64,000 bases of DNA. It comes from Lactobacillus kitasatonis DSM 16761 = JCM 1039 (GTDB taxonomy: Bacteria; Bacillota; Bacilli; Lactobacillales; Lactobacillaceae). Of this stretch, positions 34,142-44,963 are shown piece after piece. Under the pieces are notes generated by a model. The model was given only the letters and a program-made list of their open reading frames with translations. It was not told where the DNA came from and searched no databases. The DNA is taken from assembly GCF_000615285.1 (NCBI RefSeq), contig NZ_BALU01000004.1:1-64000 (forward strand), written 5' to 3'. The translations under genes were made by a program, and so were the position numbers. Positions within the stretch are counted from its first letter, which is position 1. Each line of letters opens with the position of its first letter.

Positions 34142-34537
34142 TTAACGCTTTGAGAATTGAGAAGCTTTACGGGCTTTCTTCAAACCTGGCTTCTTTCTTT
34201 CCTTCATTCTTGGGTCACGGGTTAAGAAACCTGCCTTCTTAAGTGGGCCACGGAAGTCTGGGTCAACTTCAAGAAGAGCACGTGCAACACCGAGACGGAT
34301 AGCTCCAGCTTGGCCTGAGAAACCACCACCGTTAACATTAACGTGGACGTCGTATTGACCGTCAGTTTCAGTTAATGTTAAAGGTTGCTTCAAATCTTTA
34401 ACCAAGTTAGGGAATGGAATGTATTGATCAACATCTTTACCGTTAACAGTGATCTTACCGTTACCTGGTACTAAACGAACACGCGCAACTGAATCCTTGC
34501 GGCGACCAGTACCTGTGTATGCAGCTTGTTGTGCCAT
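34142..34537 (-). CDS. rpsI: 30S ribosomal protein S9
   Basis: Small-subunit protein whose C-terminal tail reaches the P site and contacts the tRNA anticodon stem. At 131 aa it shows [13 protein letters not shown] near the start, [14 protein letters not shown] near 70-83, and the basic end [11 protein letters not shown], whose final Lys-Arg is the tRNA-contacting tail. It lies 11 nt after rplM and before a strong terminator. Confidence 0.98.
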   Translation of the reverse strand: MAQQAAYTGTGRRKDSVARVRLVPGNGKITVNGKDVDQYIPFPNLVKDLKQPLTLTETDGQYDVHVNVNGGGFSGQAGAIRLGVARALLEVDPDFRGPLKKAGFLTRDPRMKERKKPGLKKARKASQFSKR

Positions 34538-34548
34538 TATTTAACCTC

Positions 34549-34992
34549 CTAGATTAACTTGTTAATATCTAACTTTTCAGGCTTTTGTGCTTCATGCTTG
34601 TGATCTTCACCAGCATAAACGTGCATCTTCATGAATTCTTGGTGACCAAGAGTATTCTTTGGAAGCATGCCCTTAACTGAGATTTCAACCATCTTTACTG
34701 GGTTATTAGCAAGCAACTCGCCGTATGAAGTAGCTTTTAAGCCACCGCGCCATTCTGAGTGGTGGTAGTAAATCTTGTCAGAAGCCTTTTTACCAGTCAA
34801 CTTAATCTTTGATGCGTTGATAATAATAACATTATCACCGGTATCAACATTAGGTGTGTATTGAGGCTTGTTCTTACCTCTCAAAATAGTGGCTACAGCT
34901 GCAGAAAGACGACCAAGAGATACGTCAGTTGCATCAATAATGTACCACTTACGTTCGATTTCACTAGATTTTGCTAATGGTGTAGTACGCAA
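34549..34992 (-). CDS. rplM: 50S ribosomal protein L13
   Basis: Early assembly protein of the large subunit, 147 aa, with [22 protein letters not shown] at the N-terminus, HSEWRGGLK near 78, and [21 protein letters not shown] near 110-130. Translation begins at TTG 34992 with GGAGG 8 nt upstream. A leader with an L13-type motif precedes it. It pairs with rpsI as in all bacteria. Confidence 0.98.
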   Translation of the reverse strand: MRTTPLAKSSEIERKWYIIDATDVSLGRLSAAVATILRGKNKPQYTPNVDTGDNVIIINASKIKLTGKKASDKIYYHHSEWRGGLKATSYGELLANNPVKMVEISVKGMLPKNTLGHQEFMKMHVYAGEDHKHEAQKPEKLDINKLI

Positions 34993-35062
34993 TTTAAATT
35001 CCTCCGTTTATTTGCAGTTTGAAAACAATAAGTTTCCGGGGCCTATCGTGGACAAACATACT
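34993..35062 (-). ncRNA. probable L13 leader
   Basis: The short leader between the promoter and rplM holds CCACGATAGGCCCCGGAAACTT and a following AT-rich stretch before the GGAGG. Position and the GC island fit the Firmicutes L13 leader family. I could not align it, so this is a location-based call. Confidence 0.45.
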
Positions 35063-35067
35063 ATATT

Positions 35068-35096
35068 AGAGTACGTCCTTTTTTGAAAAAAGTCAA
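35068..35096 (-). promoter_or_regulatory. promoter of rplM-rpsI
   Basis: -35 TTGACT (35091-35096), 17-nt spacer, -10 TACTCT (35068-35073). It lies after the secreted-protein gene, so rplM does not depend on upstream read-through. Confidence 0.7.
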
Positions 35097-35187
35097 TTAT
35101 AAATACCAGTCTTAAAGAATTTATTCTTGCATTTGTAGAGAAATAAAAAATCATATTTCAGTAAAAATACCAAAATATGATAATTCT

Positions 35188-35706
35188 TTATTTTGCCAGT
35201 CTAGCAAGCTTTTTTGTCTTATATGCATATGCAGCAGTATAAGGACCAGCACCAGTAGCAATACGTAATGCTTTTACCTTCTTGCCTTTAACTTTACGCG
35301 TAACAGGAATATAGTAGACTCCGTCTCCTGCTAAACTAACCCAATTATTGACATTGAAGCCCTTTTTATAATTGTAGCCAGCATAAATATTCTTAGTTTT
35401 CTCAATAAATTGATTACGTTTCTTCTCAGAAGCATTATAGACATGTTTCTCAAAATACTTTTGTGAAGGAACATATAGTTTATCTTTATCAACAGCATGG
35501 GCCGTAATTTTAACAGTATAAATCTTTTGGGTTCCCTTGCCATCACGATCAAGATAATACCAATTACCGCGCGTTGCTACAGGCGTGCTATAGGGATGCA
35601 AAATTCCGTCGGCAGCTTCTACCTTTTGTGGTCTTAAACCTAGTTGAAGAAGTCCTAAGAACACAAAGAATACAACCGAAAATAAGTAAACAAATCTCTT
35701 TTTCAT
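35188..35706 (-). CDS. secreted protein of unknown function
   Basis: 172 residues that begin with a Sec signal peptide: KKR, a hydrophobic core FVYLFSVVFFVFLGLL, and a likely cleavage after VEA (residues 30-32). The mature part is rich in Lys and Tyr and has no anchor, cysteine or LPXTG motif. Segments such as GNWYYLDRDGKGTQKIYTVKI and VNNWVSLAGDGVYYIPV look like short beta hairpins. I do not recognise the family. It lies between truA and rplM, a place where most relatives have no gene, and has AGGAGG before its ATG. Confidence 0.72.
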   Translation of the reverse strand: MKKRFVYLFSVVFFVFLGLLQLGLRPQKVEAADGILHPYSTPVATRGNWYYLDRDGKGTQKIYTVKITAHAVDKDKLYVPSQKYFEKHVYNASEKKRNQFIEKTKNIYAGYNYKKGFNVNNWVSLAGDGVYYIPVTRKVKGKKVKALRIATGAGPYTAAYAYKTKKLARLAK

Positions 35707-35745
35707 TTTACTTACCTCCTAAAAAAGCACTTACATTTATTTTAA

Positions 35746-36540
35746 TTATATCATTAATCCTTGGTCTTGACGATATTTTTGTGGAATTTCGTCATAAAAT
35801 ACATGATACAAATATAAGCCGCTTGCTTGTGCCGTCTGACGAACTTCTTGTCTATCTTTGGCTAAAATCACTCGTTTTAAATCATGAACTGGTCGACGAT
35901 CATTGCCTATCTCTAGCAATGCAGCAACCATAATTCGGACCATATTATACAGAAAGCCTGAGCCAATGAAATCGAATATTATTTCATTTTCTTCTTCGTT
36001 TTTCCTGATATTGACATAATAAATAGTTCGAACCTTATCTTCTATTTGACCACCACTGGCTGCAAAACTGGTAAAGTCATGTGTCCCAAGTAAATCTTTA
36101 GCTGCCTCTTGCATCTTTTTAATATCAAGATGGTATTGAAAATGCCCTGTATAAAATCGTTTAAATGGGTTCACAAAATGGTCTAAACTAACGCGATATC
36201 GATACCATTTTCCCTTAATTGAATATCTGGCATGGAAATTTTCGTCCACTATTTGACAATCTGTAAAAACAATATCAGTTGGCATCATTGAATTTAAAGC
36301 TAAAATCATTCTGTGGACTGGAATCGTCTTTCCAGGATAGTCGAAGTGAATCACTTGCCCCACAGCATGTACTCCAGCATCTGTTCTACCAGATCCTTGA
36401 ACAATAACTCGCTTACCCTTAGTCATCTTCTTAAGAGCATCTTCGATTGTTCCTTGGACCGTTCGCTGATCTGGCTGAAGTTGAAAGCCATGAAACAAAT
36501 GACCATCATACGACATTGTCATTTTATATCTAGTTAACAT
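35746..36540 (-). CDS. truA: tRNA pseudouridine synthase A
   Basis: It isomerises U38-40 in the tRNA anticodon arm. The 264-aa sequence shows the catalytic Asp54 in [11 protein letters not shown], the N-terminal [16 protein letters not shown], and the C-terminal [12 protein letters not shown]. It follows ecfT by 2 nt, so it belongs to the ecf operon. Adjacent ECF and truA genes are common in lactobacilli and Bacillus. Confidence 0.96.
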   Translation of the reverse strand: MLTRYKMTMSYDGHLFHGFQLQPDQRTVQGTIEDALKKMTKGKRVIVQGSGRTDAGVHAVGQVIHFDYPGKTIPVHRMILALNSMMPTDIVFTDCQIVDENFHARYSIKGKWYRYRVSLDHFVNPFKRFYTGHFQYHLDIKKMQEAAKDLLGTHDFTSFAASGGQIEDKVRTIYYVNIRKNEEENEIIFDFIGSGFLYNMVRIMVAALLEIGNDRRPVHDLKRVILAKDRQEVRQTAQASGLYLYHVFYDEIPQKYRQDQGLMI

Positions 36541-36542
36541 AA

Positions 36543-37340
36543 TTAGTGATTCCTAAAAATTAATAGTAACAATACTAATGCGATGAAATAGAATAATGAA
36601 ATTAAATCATATTTTGACCAATTCAAAACTCTATATTTGGTTCGACCACTACTGCCACGATAGCCACGTGATTCCATAGCAGTCGATAAATCAATTGCGG
36701 TTTCTAGAGAGTGAATAAACAATGGCACCAATATTGGCGTAATTGCTTTTGCTCTTTTTACTAGACCACCATCATTGAAATCAGCCCCACGTGATCTTTG
36801 AGCATTCATTATCTTCAAAGTTTCATCAAACAATGTTGGGACAAAACGAAGAGCAATTGAAATTACTAGCGCAATTTTATCCACTGGCACTTTAAATATT
36901 TTTAATGGTTTTAGTAACCACTCCATCGCATCGGCGATTTCAAGTGGCATTGTAGTAACCGTCATGACCGTTGAAATCAAAATGATCAAAGTGAATCTAA
37001 TAAAAGTATAGGCCGCATTAACCAACCCGTAACTAGAGATAGTAAAAATCCACCATTGCCAGTATGTTTTCCCACCGGTCATAAAGAATAATTGCAATAA
37101 AGACGTGAAAAAGATTAACCCAATTAACGGTTTAACCCCATCCCAGAACACTCTTACTTTTAACCTTGTTGCGAAAACCGCTGCTAAACAAAATACTGTG
37201 ATAATAGCGTAAGTTATGGGATTATTTGCCAAAAAAATCACGAAAATAAATAGTATTGTAATCAATAATTTACCACGTGGATCAATTTTATAGACAAGAG
37301 AATTTCCCGGGATATATCGCCCAACAATTATTTTACTCAT
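36543..37340 (-). CDS. ecfT: energy-coupling factor transporter transmembrane protein EcfT
   Basis: Membrane scaffold shared by several vitamin S-components, such as those for riboflavin, folate and thiamine. It has 265 aa and several hydrophobic helices. The coupling motifs with Ala-Arg-Gly character occur as [10 protein letters not shown] and AMESRGYRG, the helices that grip EcfA1 and EcfA2. I use ATG 37340, with GGGAG 6 nt before it, and not the adjacent TTG. It overlaps the end of ecfA2 by 8 nt. Confidence 0.94.
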   Translation of the reverse strand: MSKIIVGRYIPGNSLVYKIDPRGKLLITILFIFVIFLANNPITYAIITVFCLAAVFATRLKVRVFWDGVKPLIGLIFFTSLLQLFFMTGGKTYWQWWIFTISSYGLVNAAYTFIRFTLIILISTVMTVTTMPLEIADAMEWLLKPLKIFKVPVDKIALVISIALRFVPTLFDETLKIMNAQRSRGADFNDGGLVKRAKAITPILVPLFIHSLETAIDLSTAMESRGYRGSSGRTKYRVLNWSKYDLISLFYFIALVLLLLIFRNH

Positions 37341-38190
37341 CAAACTCTCCCTTCAAATTCTCCTTGATTCCATCTACAAGTTGATCAAGCGTTAACGGAT
37401 TCTGTGTAAAATTATAATTTGCTAATTCTGAAGCAAAACGACTAGGGGTTGGTTCCATTAGATAATGCTTTTCCAGCCAATTTTTATCTTTGAAAATATT
37501 CTCCGGTTTATCGTGTTTAATTAGCTGTCCATGTTCCATCACTAATACATCATCTGCAAATTCAGCAACATCATCCATATTATGCGTAACTAAAATTACA
37601 GTATGGCCAGCCTTTTGATAGTTCAAAAACAACTTCATCATTTCTTTACGAGACCGTGGATCAAGACCGGCAGCAGGCTCATCCAAGCACAGTACTTGAG
37701 GTTCATTTACCATTACCCCGGCAATAGCTACTCGTCTCATTTGCCCGCCTGAAAGCTCAAACGGAGATTTAGTTGCTATCTCTTCAGACAGTCCTACTTT
37801 GCTCAGCCATTTAAGGGCTTTGTTTTTTGCTTCTTTTTCTGTCGCACCAAAATTCTTAGGTCCAAATTCAATATCTTCTAACACAGTATTCTCAAATAAT
37901 TGTGCTTCAGGAAATTGAAAAACTAGACTAACTCGTTTACGCAATTCTTTTAAATTTTTATTACTTGTTTGAGGAGTGATATGATATCCGGCAATATCTA
38001 TTGAGCCTTTGCTTGGCTTCAGCAACGCATTAAAATGCTGCATAAGCGTAGATTTACCACTACCAGTATGTCCAATCAAAGCAATGAATTTATTGTCAGC
38101 TAATTCGAAAGAAACGTTATCTAGCCCCTTTTTTTCCATTGTTGTTCCTGGAGAATAAATATAATCTACTTTTTCGAATTTAATTGACAT
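37333..38190 (-). CDS. ecfA2: energy-coupling factor transporter ATPase EcfA2
   Basis: Second of the two ECF ATPases, 285 aa. Walker [10 protein letters not shown] (about 40-48), signature [10 protein letters not shown], Walker B VLCLDEP, H-loop THN. The Met in GGQMRR is typical of EcfA2. The C-terminal helical tail ends in [10 protein letters not shown]. It overlaps ecfA1 by 25 nt, which suggests tight coupling and equal amounts of the two subunits. Confidence 0.95.
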   Translation of the reverse strand: MSIKFEKVDYIYSPGTTMEKKGLDNVSFELADNKFIALIGHTGSGKSTLMQHFNALLKPSKGSIDIAGYHITPQTSNKNLKELRKRVSLVFQFPEAQLFENTVLEDIEFGPKNFGATEKEAKNKALKWLSKVGLSEEIATKSPFELSGGQMRRVAIAGVMVNEPQVLCLDEPAAGLDPRSRKEMMKLFLNYQKAGHTVILVTHNMDDVAEFADDVLVMEHGQLIKHDKPENIFKDKNWLEKHYLMEPTPSRFASELANYNFTQNPLTLDQLVDGIKENLKGEFDE

Positions 38191-39017
38191 AAGTACTGTT
38201 TCAACTCATCTTTCGTTTGTACATCTTTTGGTATTGTAATGCCTAATTGATTTAATTTATATATCAATTTATCTACAAAAGGAATATCTAATCCAATTTG
38301 CCGCGGCATCTCTGTTTGACTGAAAATTTCTGTTGGCGATGCTTGTGCTAATATTTTTCCGTCATTTAGCACAATGACATTATCTGCCATATCAGCTTCA
38401 TCGATATCATGCGTAATAGAGAGAATGGTTAATTTTTTTTCTGACATTAAGCGTTTAATTATCTTTAATATTTGGTCTCTACCGCTGGGGTCTAGCATTG
38501 ACGTCGATTCATCCAAGATAATAATCTCTGGTTCAACAGCAAGAATACCTGCAATAGCTACTCTTTGCTTTTGACCACCAGATAGATTAGCAGGTTCAGC
38601 ATCAATATAATCCAGCATTCCCACATCAGATAATACCTTTTTAACGGTCTGTACCATCTGGTCCCTAGGAACACCACGATTTTCTAATCCAAATGCTACA
38701 TCGTCACCAACTGTAGCTCCAACAAATTGATTATCTGGATTTTGAAAAACTATACCAACTTTTTCTCTAATATCCCAAACATTTTCTGAATTTAGATTCA
38801 TTCCGGAAACAGTAATTACACTGCCAGAATCCTTATCAGGTAAAAGTAAACCATTAATCAACTTGGAAATTGTGGATTTACCACTCCCATTATGGCCTAT
38901 TAAAGCTGTCCATGAACCTTTTTTTACTTTAAAATTAATTTTCTTAAGGACAGGTGCTTTAGATTCTGGATATGTAAATGTCACATCTTTAAACTCAATA
39001 GCATTGCTAATTGTCAT
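38166..39017 (-). CDS. ecfA1: energy-coupling factor transporter ATPase EcfA1
   Basis: First ECF ATPase, 283 aa, with Walker [10 protein letters not shown] (41-49), Q-loop [12 protein letters not shown], signature [10 protein letters not shown], Walker B IIILDES and H-loop [12 protein letters not shown] is a hallmark of EcfA1. It is the first gene of the ecfA1-ecfA2-ecfT-truA operon and starts about 50 nt after the rplQ terminator. Confidence 0.95.
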   Translation of the reverse strand: MTISNAIEFKDVTFTYPESKAPVLKKINFKVKKGSWTALIGHNGSGKSTISKLINGLLLPDKDSGSVITVSGMNLNSENVWDIREKVGIVFQNPDNQFVGATVGDDVAFGLENRGVPRDQMVQTVKKVLSDVGMLDYIDAEPANLSGGQKQRVAIAGILAVEPEIIILDESTSMLDPSGRDQILKIIKRLMSEKKLTILSITHDIDEADMADNVIVLNDGKILAQASPTEIFSQTEMPRQIGLDIPFVDKLIYKLNQLGITIPKDVQTKDELKQYLCQLNSKK

Positions 39018-39070
39018 ATTTCACTCTCCCTTCCAACTCACTTAATAGTAATTGTAACAGAAAAAAGGGT

Positions 39071-39100
39071 AAAAAAAATCACCCATGAAGAGGATGATTT
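39071..39100 (-). terminator. terminator of the ribosomal superoperon after rplQ
   Basis: Minus-strand stem AAATCATCC/GGGTGATTT (one G-U pair) with an eight-base T-run. It closes the S10-spc-alpha unit before the ecf genes. Confidence 0.82.
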
Positions 39101-39195
39101 TCATCATCTAAGCTAGACTAAGCTTGCGCCATCATCTTTACGCTTATTCTCACTTTCATGGATAATTCTTAATACGTATTAAGTTTTTGACTATT

Positions 39196-39579
39196 CTAGA
39201 CTAATTCAAGAATAACCATTGGAGCAGCGTCACCTTTACGAGGAACAGCTAACTTCAAAATTCTAGTGTAACCACCATTACGGTCTTTGTAACGAGGTGC
39301 TACATCGCTGAAAAGCTTTTGCAATGCTGACTTAACAACTACAGTATCCTTTTCTTCGTGGATATCTGCAACTTCGTCACGTACAAATGCTGCAGCCTTT
39401 CTTCTTGAAGCTAAATCGCCGCGCTTACCTAAAGTGATCATCTTTTCGGCAGTTTTGCGAACTTCTTTAGCACGAGTTTCAGTAGTAACAATGCGTTCGT
39501 TCATGATTAATTGAGTAGTCATTTCTCTTAGCATTGCTTTTCTGTGAGCACTATCGCGACCTAATTTACGGTATGCCAT
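39196..39579 (-). CDS. rplQ: 50S ribosomal protein L17
   Basis: Large-subunit protein near the exit tunnel, 127 aa, starting [18 protein letters not shown] with [13 protein letters not shown] near 52-64 and a C-terminal region with [11 protein letters not shown]. It is the last gene of the superoperon, 26 nt after rpoA. Confidence 0.98.
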   Translation of the reverse strand: MAYRKLGRDSAHRKAMLREMTTQLIMNERIVTTETRAKEVRKTAEKMITLGKRGDLASRRKAAAFVRDEVADIHEEKDTVVVKSALQKLFSDVAPRYKDRNGGYTRILKLAVPRKGDAAPMVILELV

Positions 39580-39605
39580 GGGTTTGCCTCCTTTATTGCC
39601 TACTT

Positions 39606-40544
39606 TTAGTCTTCTTGACGAAGTGAAAGACCTAAGTCGGCTAATTTATTCTTAACTTCTTCCAATGATTTACGTCCTAAGTTACGTACACGCATCATAT
39701 CTGATTCTGTCTTATCAGTTAACTCTTGAAGAGTGTTAATGCCCGCACGTTTCAGGCAGTTGTATGAACGAACAGAAAGGTCAAGCTCTTCAATTGTCAT
39801 TTCAAGCTTCTTTTCCTTCTTATCGTCTTCCTTTTCCACCATTACTTCGCTGAATTGAGTATTTGCATCAGCTGATTCAAATACCTTGAAGTGTTCAACT
39901 AAGATCTTAGCAGCAAAACTAAGGGCGTCATTAGGCTTGATTGAACCGTCAGTCCAAATCTCAAAAGTGAGCTTGTCGAAATCGTCTCTCTTACCAACAC
40001 GAGTTGATTCAACTTGGTAGTTAACCTTTTTAATTGGTGAGAATAATGAATCAACAGGAATTACTCCGATTGGCATGTCATCACTCTTATTGTCACTTGC
40101 AGTTACATATCCTCTACCATTCTTTACGGCGAGTTCCATATGTAAATGTCCACCTTCAGCAATGGTACAAATATATTGATCTGGATTCAAGACTTGAACG
40201 TCTGCATCAACTTTAAGATCATCAGCAGTTACTGTGGCAGGACCTTCAACGTCTAATTCAATAACCTTTTGTTCATCTGAAAGAGACTTTAATTCAAGTT
40301 TCTTCAAGTTCAGAATAATTTTGGTTACATCTTCTCTGACGCCAGGAACTGTTGAGAACTCGTGTAAAACGCCATCAATTTGCACATAAACAAGTCCAGT
40401 ACCCGGAATAGAAGTAAGTAAAACTCTTCTTAAAGAATTACCTAAAGTAGTACCAAAGCCTCGCTCAAGTGGTTCAACAACAAACTTACCGTAAGAATCT
40501 TCTTGTTCAACAACGGTAATATTTGGTTTTTCAAATTCAATCAT
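39606..40544 (-). CDS. rpoA: RNA polymerase subunit alpha
   Basis: It assembles core polymerase and binds UP elements and regulators. It has 312 aa: an N-terminal dimer domain (1-235) with [18 protein letters not shown] near 30-47, a linker with a Lys/Glu-rich stretch ([14 protein letters not shown]), and the C-terminal domain (about 240-312) with [19 protein letters not shown] and [19 protein letters not shown], the DNA-contacting region. A short GTCCT/AGGAC hairpin lies between rpsK and rpoA. Confidence 0.98.
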   Translation of the reverse strand: MIEFEKPNITVVEQEDSYGKFVVEPLERGFGTTLGNSLRRVLLTSIPGTGLVYVQIDGVLHEFSTVPGVREDVTKIILNLKKLELKSLSDEQKVIELDVEGPATVTADDLKVDADVQVLNPDQYICTIAEGGHLHMELAVKNGRGYVTASDNKSDDMPIGVIPVDSLFSPIKKVNYQVESTRVGKRDDFDKLTFEIWTDGSIKPNDALSFAAKILVEHFKVFESADANTQFSEVMVEKEDDKKEKKLEMTIEELDLSVRSYNCLKRAGINTLQELTDKTESDMMRVRNLGRKSLEEVKNKLADLGLSLRQED

Positions 40545-40592
40545 TACTGGGCCCCTTTCAAAACGTAACGTCCTATATCATCCAGGACAAAA

Positions 40593-40982
40593 TTAAACAC
40601 GACGACGTTTTGGTGGTCTGGAACCATTGTGGGGAACTGGCGTAACGTCACGAATTGCAGTAATTTCAAGACCAGTTGCTTGAAGTGATCTAATAGCAGA
40701 TTCACGACCAGCACCAGGACCTTTAACTGAAACTTCTACATGTTTCATACCTTGGTCCATTGCACTCTTAGCTGCAGCTTCAGCTGCCATTTGAGCTGCA
40801 AATGGAGTAGACTTACGACTACCCTTAAAGCCCAATGCACCAGCTGAAGACCAAGCAACTGCATTACCTTGAACGTCAGTAATCATGACTAAAGTATTAT
40901 TAAACGTTGAGTGAATGTGTGCAACACCGCTTTCAACATGCTTCTTCACACGACGCTTACGTGCTGTTTTCTTTGCAGGCAT
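40593..40982 (-). CDS. rpsK: 30S ribosomal protein S11
   Basis: Platform protein that contacts mRNA near the Shine-Dalgarno pairing, 129 aa, with [18 protein letters not shown] near 20-37, [20 protein letters not shown], and the C-terminal [18 protein letters not shown] use the ATG at 40982, since GGAGG has better spacing to it than to the TTG one codon earlier. Confidence 0.98.
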   Translation of the reverse strand: MPAKKTARKRRVKKHVESGVAHIHSTFNNTLVMITDVQGNAVAWSSAGALGFKGSRKSTPFAAQMAAEAAAKSAMDQGMKHVEVSVKGPGAGRESAIRSLQATGLEITAIRDVTPVPHNGSRPPKRRRV

Positions 40983-41006
40983 CAATAAACCTCCTTATAA
41001 ATAAAA

Positions 41007-41357
41007 TTAACGGTTTCTCTTAGTACCCTTACGAGTACGAGCATTGTTCTTGGTATTTTGGCCACGAACTGGAAGTCCACGGCGGTGACGAATACCACGA
41101 TAAGAACCAATATCAACTAAGCGCTTAATGTTCATGCTTACTTCACGACGCAAGTCACCTTCAACACGGTACTTGTCAACTTCAGCACGAAGCTTTTCTT
41201 GATCTTCTGGAGTTAAATCCTTTGAACGAACGTCTTCAGATACACCAGCATCAGCACAAATCTTCTTAGCAGTTGTGTCACCAATACCGTAAATGTAAGT
41301 TAAGGCAACAACAATTCGCTTATCTCTTGGTAAGTCAACACCAGCAATACGAGCCAT
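41007..41357 (-). CDS. rpsM: 30S ribosomal protein S13
   Basis: Head protein of the small subunit that bridges to L5 and contacts P-site tRNA with its tail. It has 116 aa, [15 protein letters not shown] at the start, [25 protein letters not shown] near 90-112, and a basic end. Its position after rpmJ is canonical. Confidence 0.98.
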   Translation of the reverse strand: MARIAGVDLPRDKRIVVALTYIYGIGDTTAKKICADAGVSEDVRSKDLTPEDQEKLRAEVDKYRVEGDLRREVSMNIKRLVDIGSYRGIRHRRGLPVRGQNTKNNARTRKGTKRNR

Positions 41358-41381
41358 AAACTACACCTCCTCTTTTTTCTA

Positions 41382-41498
41382 TTAACCTTGACGTTGCTTA
41401 TGCTTTGGATTTGCTGGGCAAATTACCATAACACGGCCATGTCTTTTAATAACTTTACAATGTTCACACATTGGTTTAACAGATGGTCTAACCTTCAT
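41382..41498 (-). CDS. rpmJ: 50S ribosomal protein L36
   Basis: The smallest ribosomal protein here, 38 aa ([17 protein letters not shown]...), with the zinc ligands Cys11, Cys14, Cys27 and His33, the zinc-dependent form. It lies between infA and rpsM and has an ATG start with GGAGG. It is essential for proper 23S folding in most bacteria. Confidence 0.96.
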   Translation of the reverse strand: MKVRPSVKPMCEHCKVIKRHGRVMVICPANPKHKQRQG

Positions 41499-41514
41499 GT
41501 TTCCCTCCGTTATA

Positions 41515-41736
41515 TTATTTTATAAATCGATACGTAATTCTACCTTTAGTTAAATCGTATGGAGACAATTCAACAGTCACACGGTCTCCTGGCAAAATAC
41601 GAATGTAGTGCATTCTGATTTTACCGGAAACGTGTGCTAAAATAGTAGCTCCATTTTCCAATTCAACTTTAAACATAGCATTAGGTAAGGTATCAACTAC
41701 CTTACCTTCTACTTCAATGACATCATCTTTTGCCAA
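41515..41736 (-). CDS. infA: translation initiation factor IF-1
   Basis: It blocks the A site of the 30S subunit during initiation and assists IF2 and IF3. A 73-aa OB-fold of the family length, [24 protein letters not shown] and [21 protein letters not shown]. It starts at TTG 41736 after GGAGG. An internal promoter of the superoperon lies just before the gene. Confidence 0.97.
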   Translation of the reverse strand: MAKDDVIEVEGKVVDTLPNAMFKVELENGATILAHVSGKIRMHYIRILPGDRVTVELSPYDLTKGRITYRFIK

Positions 41737-41773
41737 AGTTGTTCCTCCGCAATTAATACAGTCATACTTTGAA

Positions 41774-41801
41774 ATTATAACACGGATAAAAAATTATACA
41801 A
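41774..41801 (-). promoter_or_regulatory. internal promoter before infA
   Basis: -35 TTGTAT (41796-41801), 16-nt spacer, -10 TATAAT (41774-41779) with the extended TGT. It lies in the 74-nt gap between adk and infA and could drive infA-rpmJ-rpsM-rpsK-rpoA-rplQ independently of the S10 promoter. Confidence 0.7.
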
Positions 41802-41810
41802 ATTTTTCTT

Positions 41811-42467
41811 TTATTGATTATTACTCAATACCGCATCAATGTCTTCAAAGACTTTTTCTGGAGTTTGTTCACCATTAATTACAGTAAGCAAACCTTTCTT
41901 TTGATAAAAGTCTTTCAAAGGAGCATTCATCTTTTCGTTAACTTCAAGACGATTCTTAACTACTTCTGGCTTATCGTCTTCACGTTGGTAGAATTCGTGT
42001 CCACCACAACGATCACAAGTACCTTCAACTTTAGGTTGCTTAGAAATCTTGTTGTAAGTAGCACCACAATTCTTACACATGTATCTTGCTGATAAACGCT
42101 TGATCAAAGTATCTTCGTCAACTTCAAGCGCGATGACATTTGTTAAAGGCTTGTTCAAACGTTTAGTAATGCCTTCAAGAAGTTCTGCTTGTACAGTAGT
42201 TCTTGGAAAACCGTCTAAGATGAAACCTTCTTTAATATCAGGTTGACCTAAACGTTCTTCCACTAATCTAGCAGTAACTTCATCTGGTACCAAATTGCCT
42301 TTGTCGATGTAGCTTTTAGCTTCAAGACCAACCTTGGTCTTGTTAGCCATTGCTTCCCTAAACATATCTCCAGTTGAGATATGAGTTAAGTGATATTTGT
42401 CAACGATCCTCTCTGATGCTGTACCCTTACCAGCACCTGGTAAGCCTAAAAGAATTAAGTTAATCAT
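41811..42467 (-). CDS. adk: adenylate kinase
   Basis: It converts AMP and ATP to two ADP. It has 218 aa, a P-loop GLPGAGKGT (8-16), the AMP-binding GDMFREA (33-39) and DGFPRT (85-90), and a zinc-binding lid with Cys131, Cys134, Cys151 and Cys154, the Gram-positive long form. It follows secY in the conserved spc operon order. Confidence 0.98.
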   Translation of the reverse strand: MINLILLGLPGAGKGTASERIVDKYHLTHISTGDMFREAMANKTKVGLEAKSYIDKGNLVPDEVTARLVEERLGQPDIKEGFILDGFPRTTVQAELLEGITKRLNKPLTNVIALEVDEDTLIKRLSARYMCKNCGATYNKISKQPKVEGTCDRCGGHEFYQREDDKPEVVKNRLEVNEKMNAPLKDFYQKKGLLTVINGEQTPEKVFEDIDAVLSNNQ

Positions 42468-42478
42468 TTTTTCCGTTC

Positions 42479-43774
42479 CTATCTGATGAATCCAACATAT
42501 TCTCTCTTCATTAACAAACCGTTAATTTGACGAGATAACTCAAGAACAACCCCAATTACAATTAAAAGACTTGTTCCTCCTAAACCAATGGAACTTGGGA
42601 GATTCCAGAAGTTTGTGGCCAATTGAGGCAATAGAGCAACTAAACCTAAAAATACTGAACCTACAGTTGATAATTTAATCAACATCTTTGAAATATAATT
42701 CTGGGTATCTTTTCCTGGCCAAACACTAGGAATGTAAGCACCTTGCTTTTGTAAGTTTTCTGCCAGCTTCTCAGGGTTAACCTGTACGAAAGCGTAGAAG
42801 AATGTAAATAAGATAATCAATAAGGTGTAGATGATAACCCCAGGAGTAGTTTGTAAACTAAAGATCTGGTTCATTACTTTAAACCATTGTTGATCGCCTT
42901 GGGTTCTTTGAAAGGCCATTAAAATTGTTGCCGGTGTAATGATAAATGAACTGGCGAAAATAACTGGAATAACTCCAGATACATTAACTTTTAATGGTAG
43001 AAAACTTTCAGAACCACTAATCGTCGCTCTTCTTGTGTATTGAATAGGAATGCGACGATCAGCTTGTTCAACCCATGTAACTAACTGAGTAACTACAAGG
43101 ATTGAAACTATAACCGCGATGAAGAACAAAATACCTTTCCAACGATCACTGGAACTATTGTTAATAATTGATTCTTTGTAGATTTGCCATAAACCACTTG
43201 GTAATCTTGCAATGATACCAGCAAAAATAATTACTGATACACCATTACCAAGACCTTTATCGGTGATTTCATCACCCAACCATGTTAATAACATGGTACC
43301 AGCGGTCATGATAATAGCAATTTCTACATAAGTTTGAGGGGTTTGGTTTTTAACCAATCCCATTTGAGTCAAGGCATTGAAACCTAACGTAATACCAATA
43401 CTTTGAACAAAAGCAACAACTAATGCTAAATATCTTGTTACTTGATTAGTTTTACGACGACCTACTTCACCTTGTTTTCCCCATTCTACCAATGTCGGTA
43501 CAATATCCATCTGTAACAGCTGGATTACAATTTGTGCCGTGATGTACGGGGAAACACCCAAAGAAAATATTGAATAGTTATCTAGCCCACCACCAGATAC
43601 AGTATCTAGCATTGGAACTAATCCAGTTTGAGCAACCTGTGTGATCGCCTTTGCATTAACACCTGGAACAGTGATATTAGCACCGATCCGGTAGATTAAT
43701 AGAATAAAAAGAGTGAAATAAATTTTATTTCTAATTTCTTTATCCTTAAAGGCGTTCTTCAAGGTCGAAAACAT
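42479..43774 (-). CDS. secY: preprotein translocase subunit SecY
   Basis: Channel subunit of the Sec translocon, 431 aa with ten membrane helices. Landmarks are [10 protein letters not shown] near 32, the plug-region segment [18 protein letters not shown] near 60, a cytoplasmic loop with [13 protein letters not shown], and the C-terminal REYVGFIR. It overlaps the rplO stop by one base (TAATG). SecE, its partner, is at 13196-13366. Confidence 0.98.
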   Translation of the reverse strand: MFSTLKNAFKDKEIRNKIYFTLFILLIYRIGANITVPGVNAKAITQVAQTGLVPMLDTVSGGGLDNYSIFSLGVSPYITAQIVIQLLQMDIVPTLVEWGKQGEVGRRKTNQVTRYLALVVAFVQSIGITLGFNALTQMGLVKNQTPQTYVEIAIIMTAGTMLLTWLGDEITDKGLGNGVSVIIFAGIIARLPSGLWQIYKESIINNSSSDRWKGILFFIAVIVSILVVTQLVTWVEQADRRIPIQYTRRATISGSESFLPLKVNVSGVIPVIFASSFIITPATILMAFQRTQGDQQWFKVMNQIFSLQTTPGVIIYTLLIILFTFFYAFVQVNPEKLAENLQKQGAYIPSVWPGKDTQNYISKMLIKLSTVGSVFLGLVALLPQLATNFWNLPSSIGLGGTSLLIVIGVVLELSRQINGLLMKREYVGFIR

Positions 43775-44214
43775 TAGATCACCTCAACAGTTCCGCCAGC
43801 GGCTTCAACTGCTTTCTTAGCAGCTGCGGAAACTTTATTAACCTTTACAGTTAACTTAACTTTTAATTCTCCGTTACCAAGTAACTTAACGCCTGATAAT
43901 TCTTTCTTTACCAAGCCGTTTTCCTTAAGAGTTTCAACAGTTACTTCACTGCCATCTTTGAACTTATTTAAGTCATCTAAATTTACGATTGCGTATTCTT
44001 TACGGTTGATGTTCTTAAAACCACGCTTTGGCATAGTTCTGAACAATGGCATCTGACCACCTTCAAAACCTAAACGTGTGTGACCGCCTTGACGAGCCAA
44101 TTGACCCTTTTGACCACGGCCAGAAGTCTTACCGTAACCACTTGAAGTACCACGACCGACACGTTTTCTATCACGACGTGAGCCTTCAGCAGAATGTAAT
44201 TCATGAAGCTTCAT
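43774..44214 (-). CDS. rplO: 50S ribosomal protein L15
   Basis: Large-subunit protein, 146 aa from the ATG at 44214, starting [18 protein letters not shown]. It has the glycine/arginine-rich extension [19 protein letters not shown] (about 20-40). A longer reading from GTG 44226 would bury GGAGGTG, so I reject it. The globular C-terminal half ends AAGGTVEVI. Confidence 0.97.
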   Translation of the reverse strand: MKLHELHSAEGSRRDRKRVGRGTSSGYGKTSGRGQKGQLARQGGHTRLGFEGGQMPLFRTMPKRGFKNINRKEYAIVNLDDLNKFKDGSEVTVETLKENGLVKKELSGVKLLGNGELKVKLTVKVNKVSAAAKKAVEAAGGTVEVI

Positions 44215-44238
44215 TAAATTGGGCACCTCCTTGATATC

Positions 44239-44424
44239 CTATTTATTAATCTCTTCAACAGAGATTAAGTGAGCAATTTTCAATAATGCACCACGAGTAG
44301 CAGCGTTGTCTGGAAGAACAACAGTACTATCTACTCTACCCAAGCCAAGAGCTTTAACAATCTTTCTTTGTTCAGGTAGACGGTGAGCAGCACTTCTAAT
44401 TAAAGTAATCTTTAAATCAGTCAT
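44239..44424 (-). CDS. rpmD: 50S ribosomal protein L30
   Basis: A 61-aa protein with the typical [31 protein letters not shown] and the end [11 protein letters not shown]. It is located between rpsE and rplO as in other Firmicutes. Confidence 0.97.
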   Translation of the reverse strand: MTDLKITLIRSAAHRLPEQRKIVKALGLGRVDSTVVLPDNAATRGALLKIAHLISVEEINK

Positions 44425-44440
44425 CTATGATCTCCCTAAT

Positions 44441-44947
44441 CTAAGCTCTTTCAGGTTGACGAAGTTTTTCTACTTCTTCACTAGTTCTAAGCTTCTTCAA
44501 ACCATCGATAGTTGCACGAACAACGTTGATTGGAGTATTAGAACCAAGTGATTTTGAAGTTACATCTGAGATACCAGCCATATCCATAACGATACGTACG
44601 GCACCACCAGCAGCAACACCAGAACCAGCTTCGGCAGGCTTCAATAAAATGTTACCTGAACCGTAGTGACCAATAACTTCATGAGGAATAGTAGTACCAA
44701 CTTTAGGTACATTGATCATTTTCTTCTTACCGTCTTCTACAGCCTTACGGATTGCTTCTGGGACTTCTTGAGCTTTACCAGTACCAAAACCTACACGGCC
44801 TTTCTTGTCGCCAACAACAACAAGAGCAGCAAATCTCATGCGACGGCCACCTTTAACAACCTTAGTAATACGGTTGACAGCGACTAATTGATCTTCGATA
44901 TCGTCTTTATTTCTACGATTGTTACGAGAATCATTGCGGTTTGCCAT
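44441..44947 (-). CDS. rpsE: 30S ribosomal protein S5
   Basis: Decoding-fidelity protein, 168 aa. A charged start ([13 protein letters not shown]) precedes the double-stranded RNA-binding fold. [26 protein letters not shown] is near 35-60, and [29 protein letters not shown] is near 114-142. No unusual residue stands out. Confidence 0.98.
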   Translation of the reverse strand: MANRNDSRNNRRNKDDIEDQLVAVNRITKVVKGGRRMRFAALVVVGDKKGRVGFGTGKAQEVPEAIRKAVEDGKKKMINVPKVGTTIPHEVIGHYGSGNILLKPAEAGSGVAAGGAVRIVMDMAGISDVTSKSLGSNTPINVVRATIDGLKKLRTSEEVEKLRQPERA

Positions 44948-44963
44948 GTGTTAATCTCCTTTC

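Noticed and set aside
34993-35187. Small protein frame between rplM and the secreted protein gene
   Set aside because: No start with a ribosome binding site; the segment holds the rplM promoter and leader.
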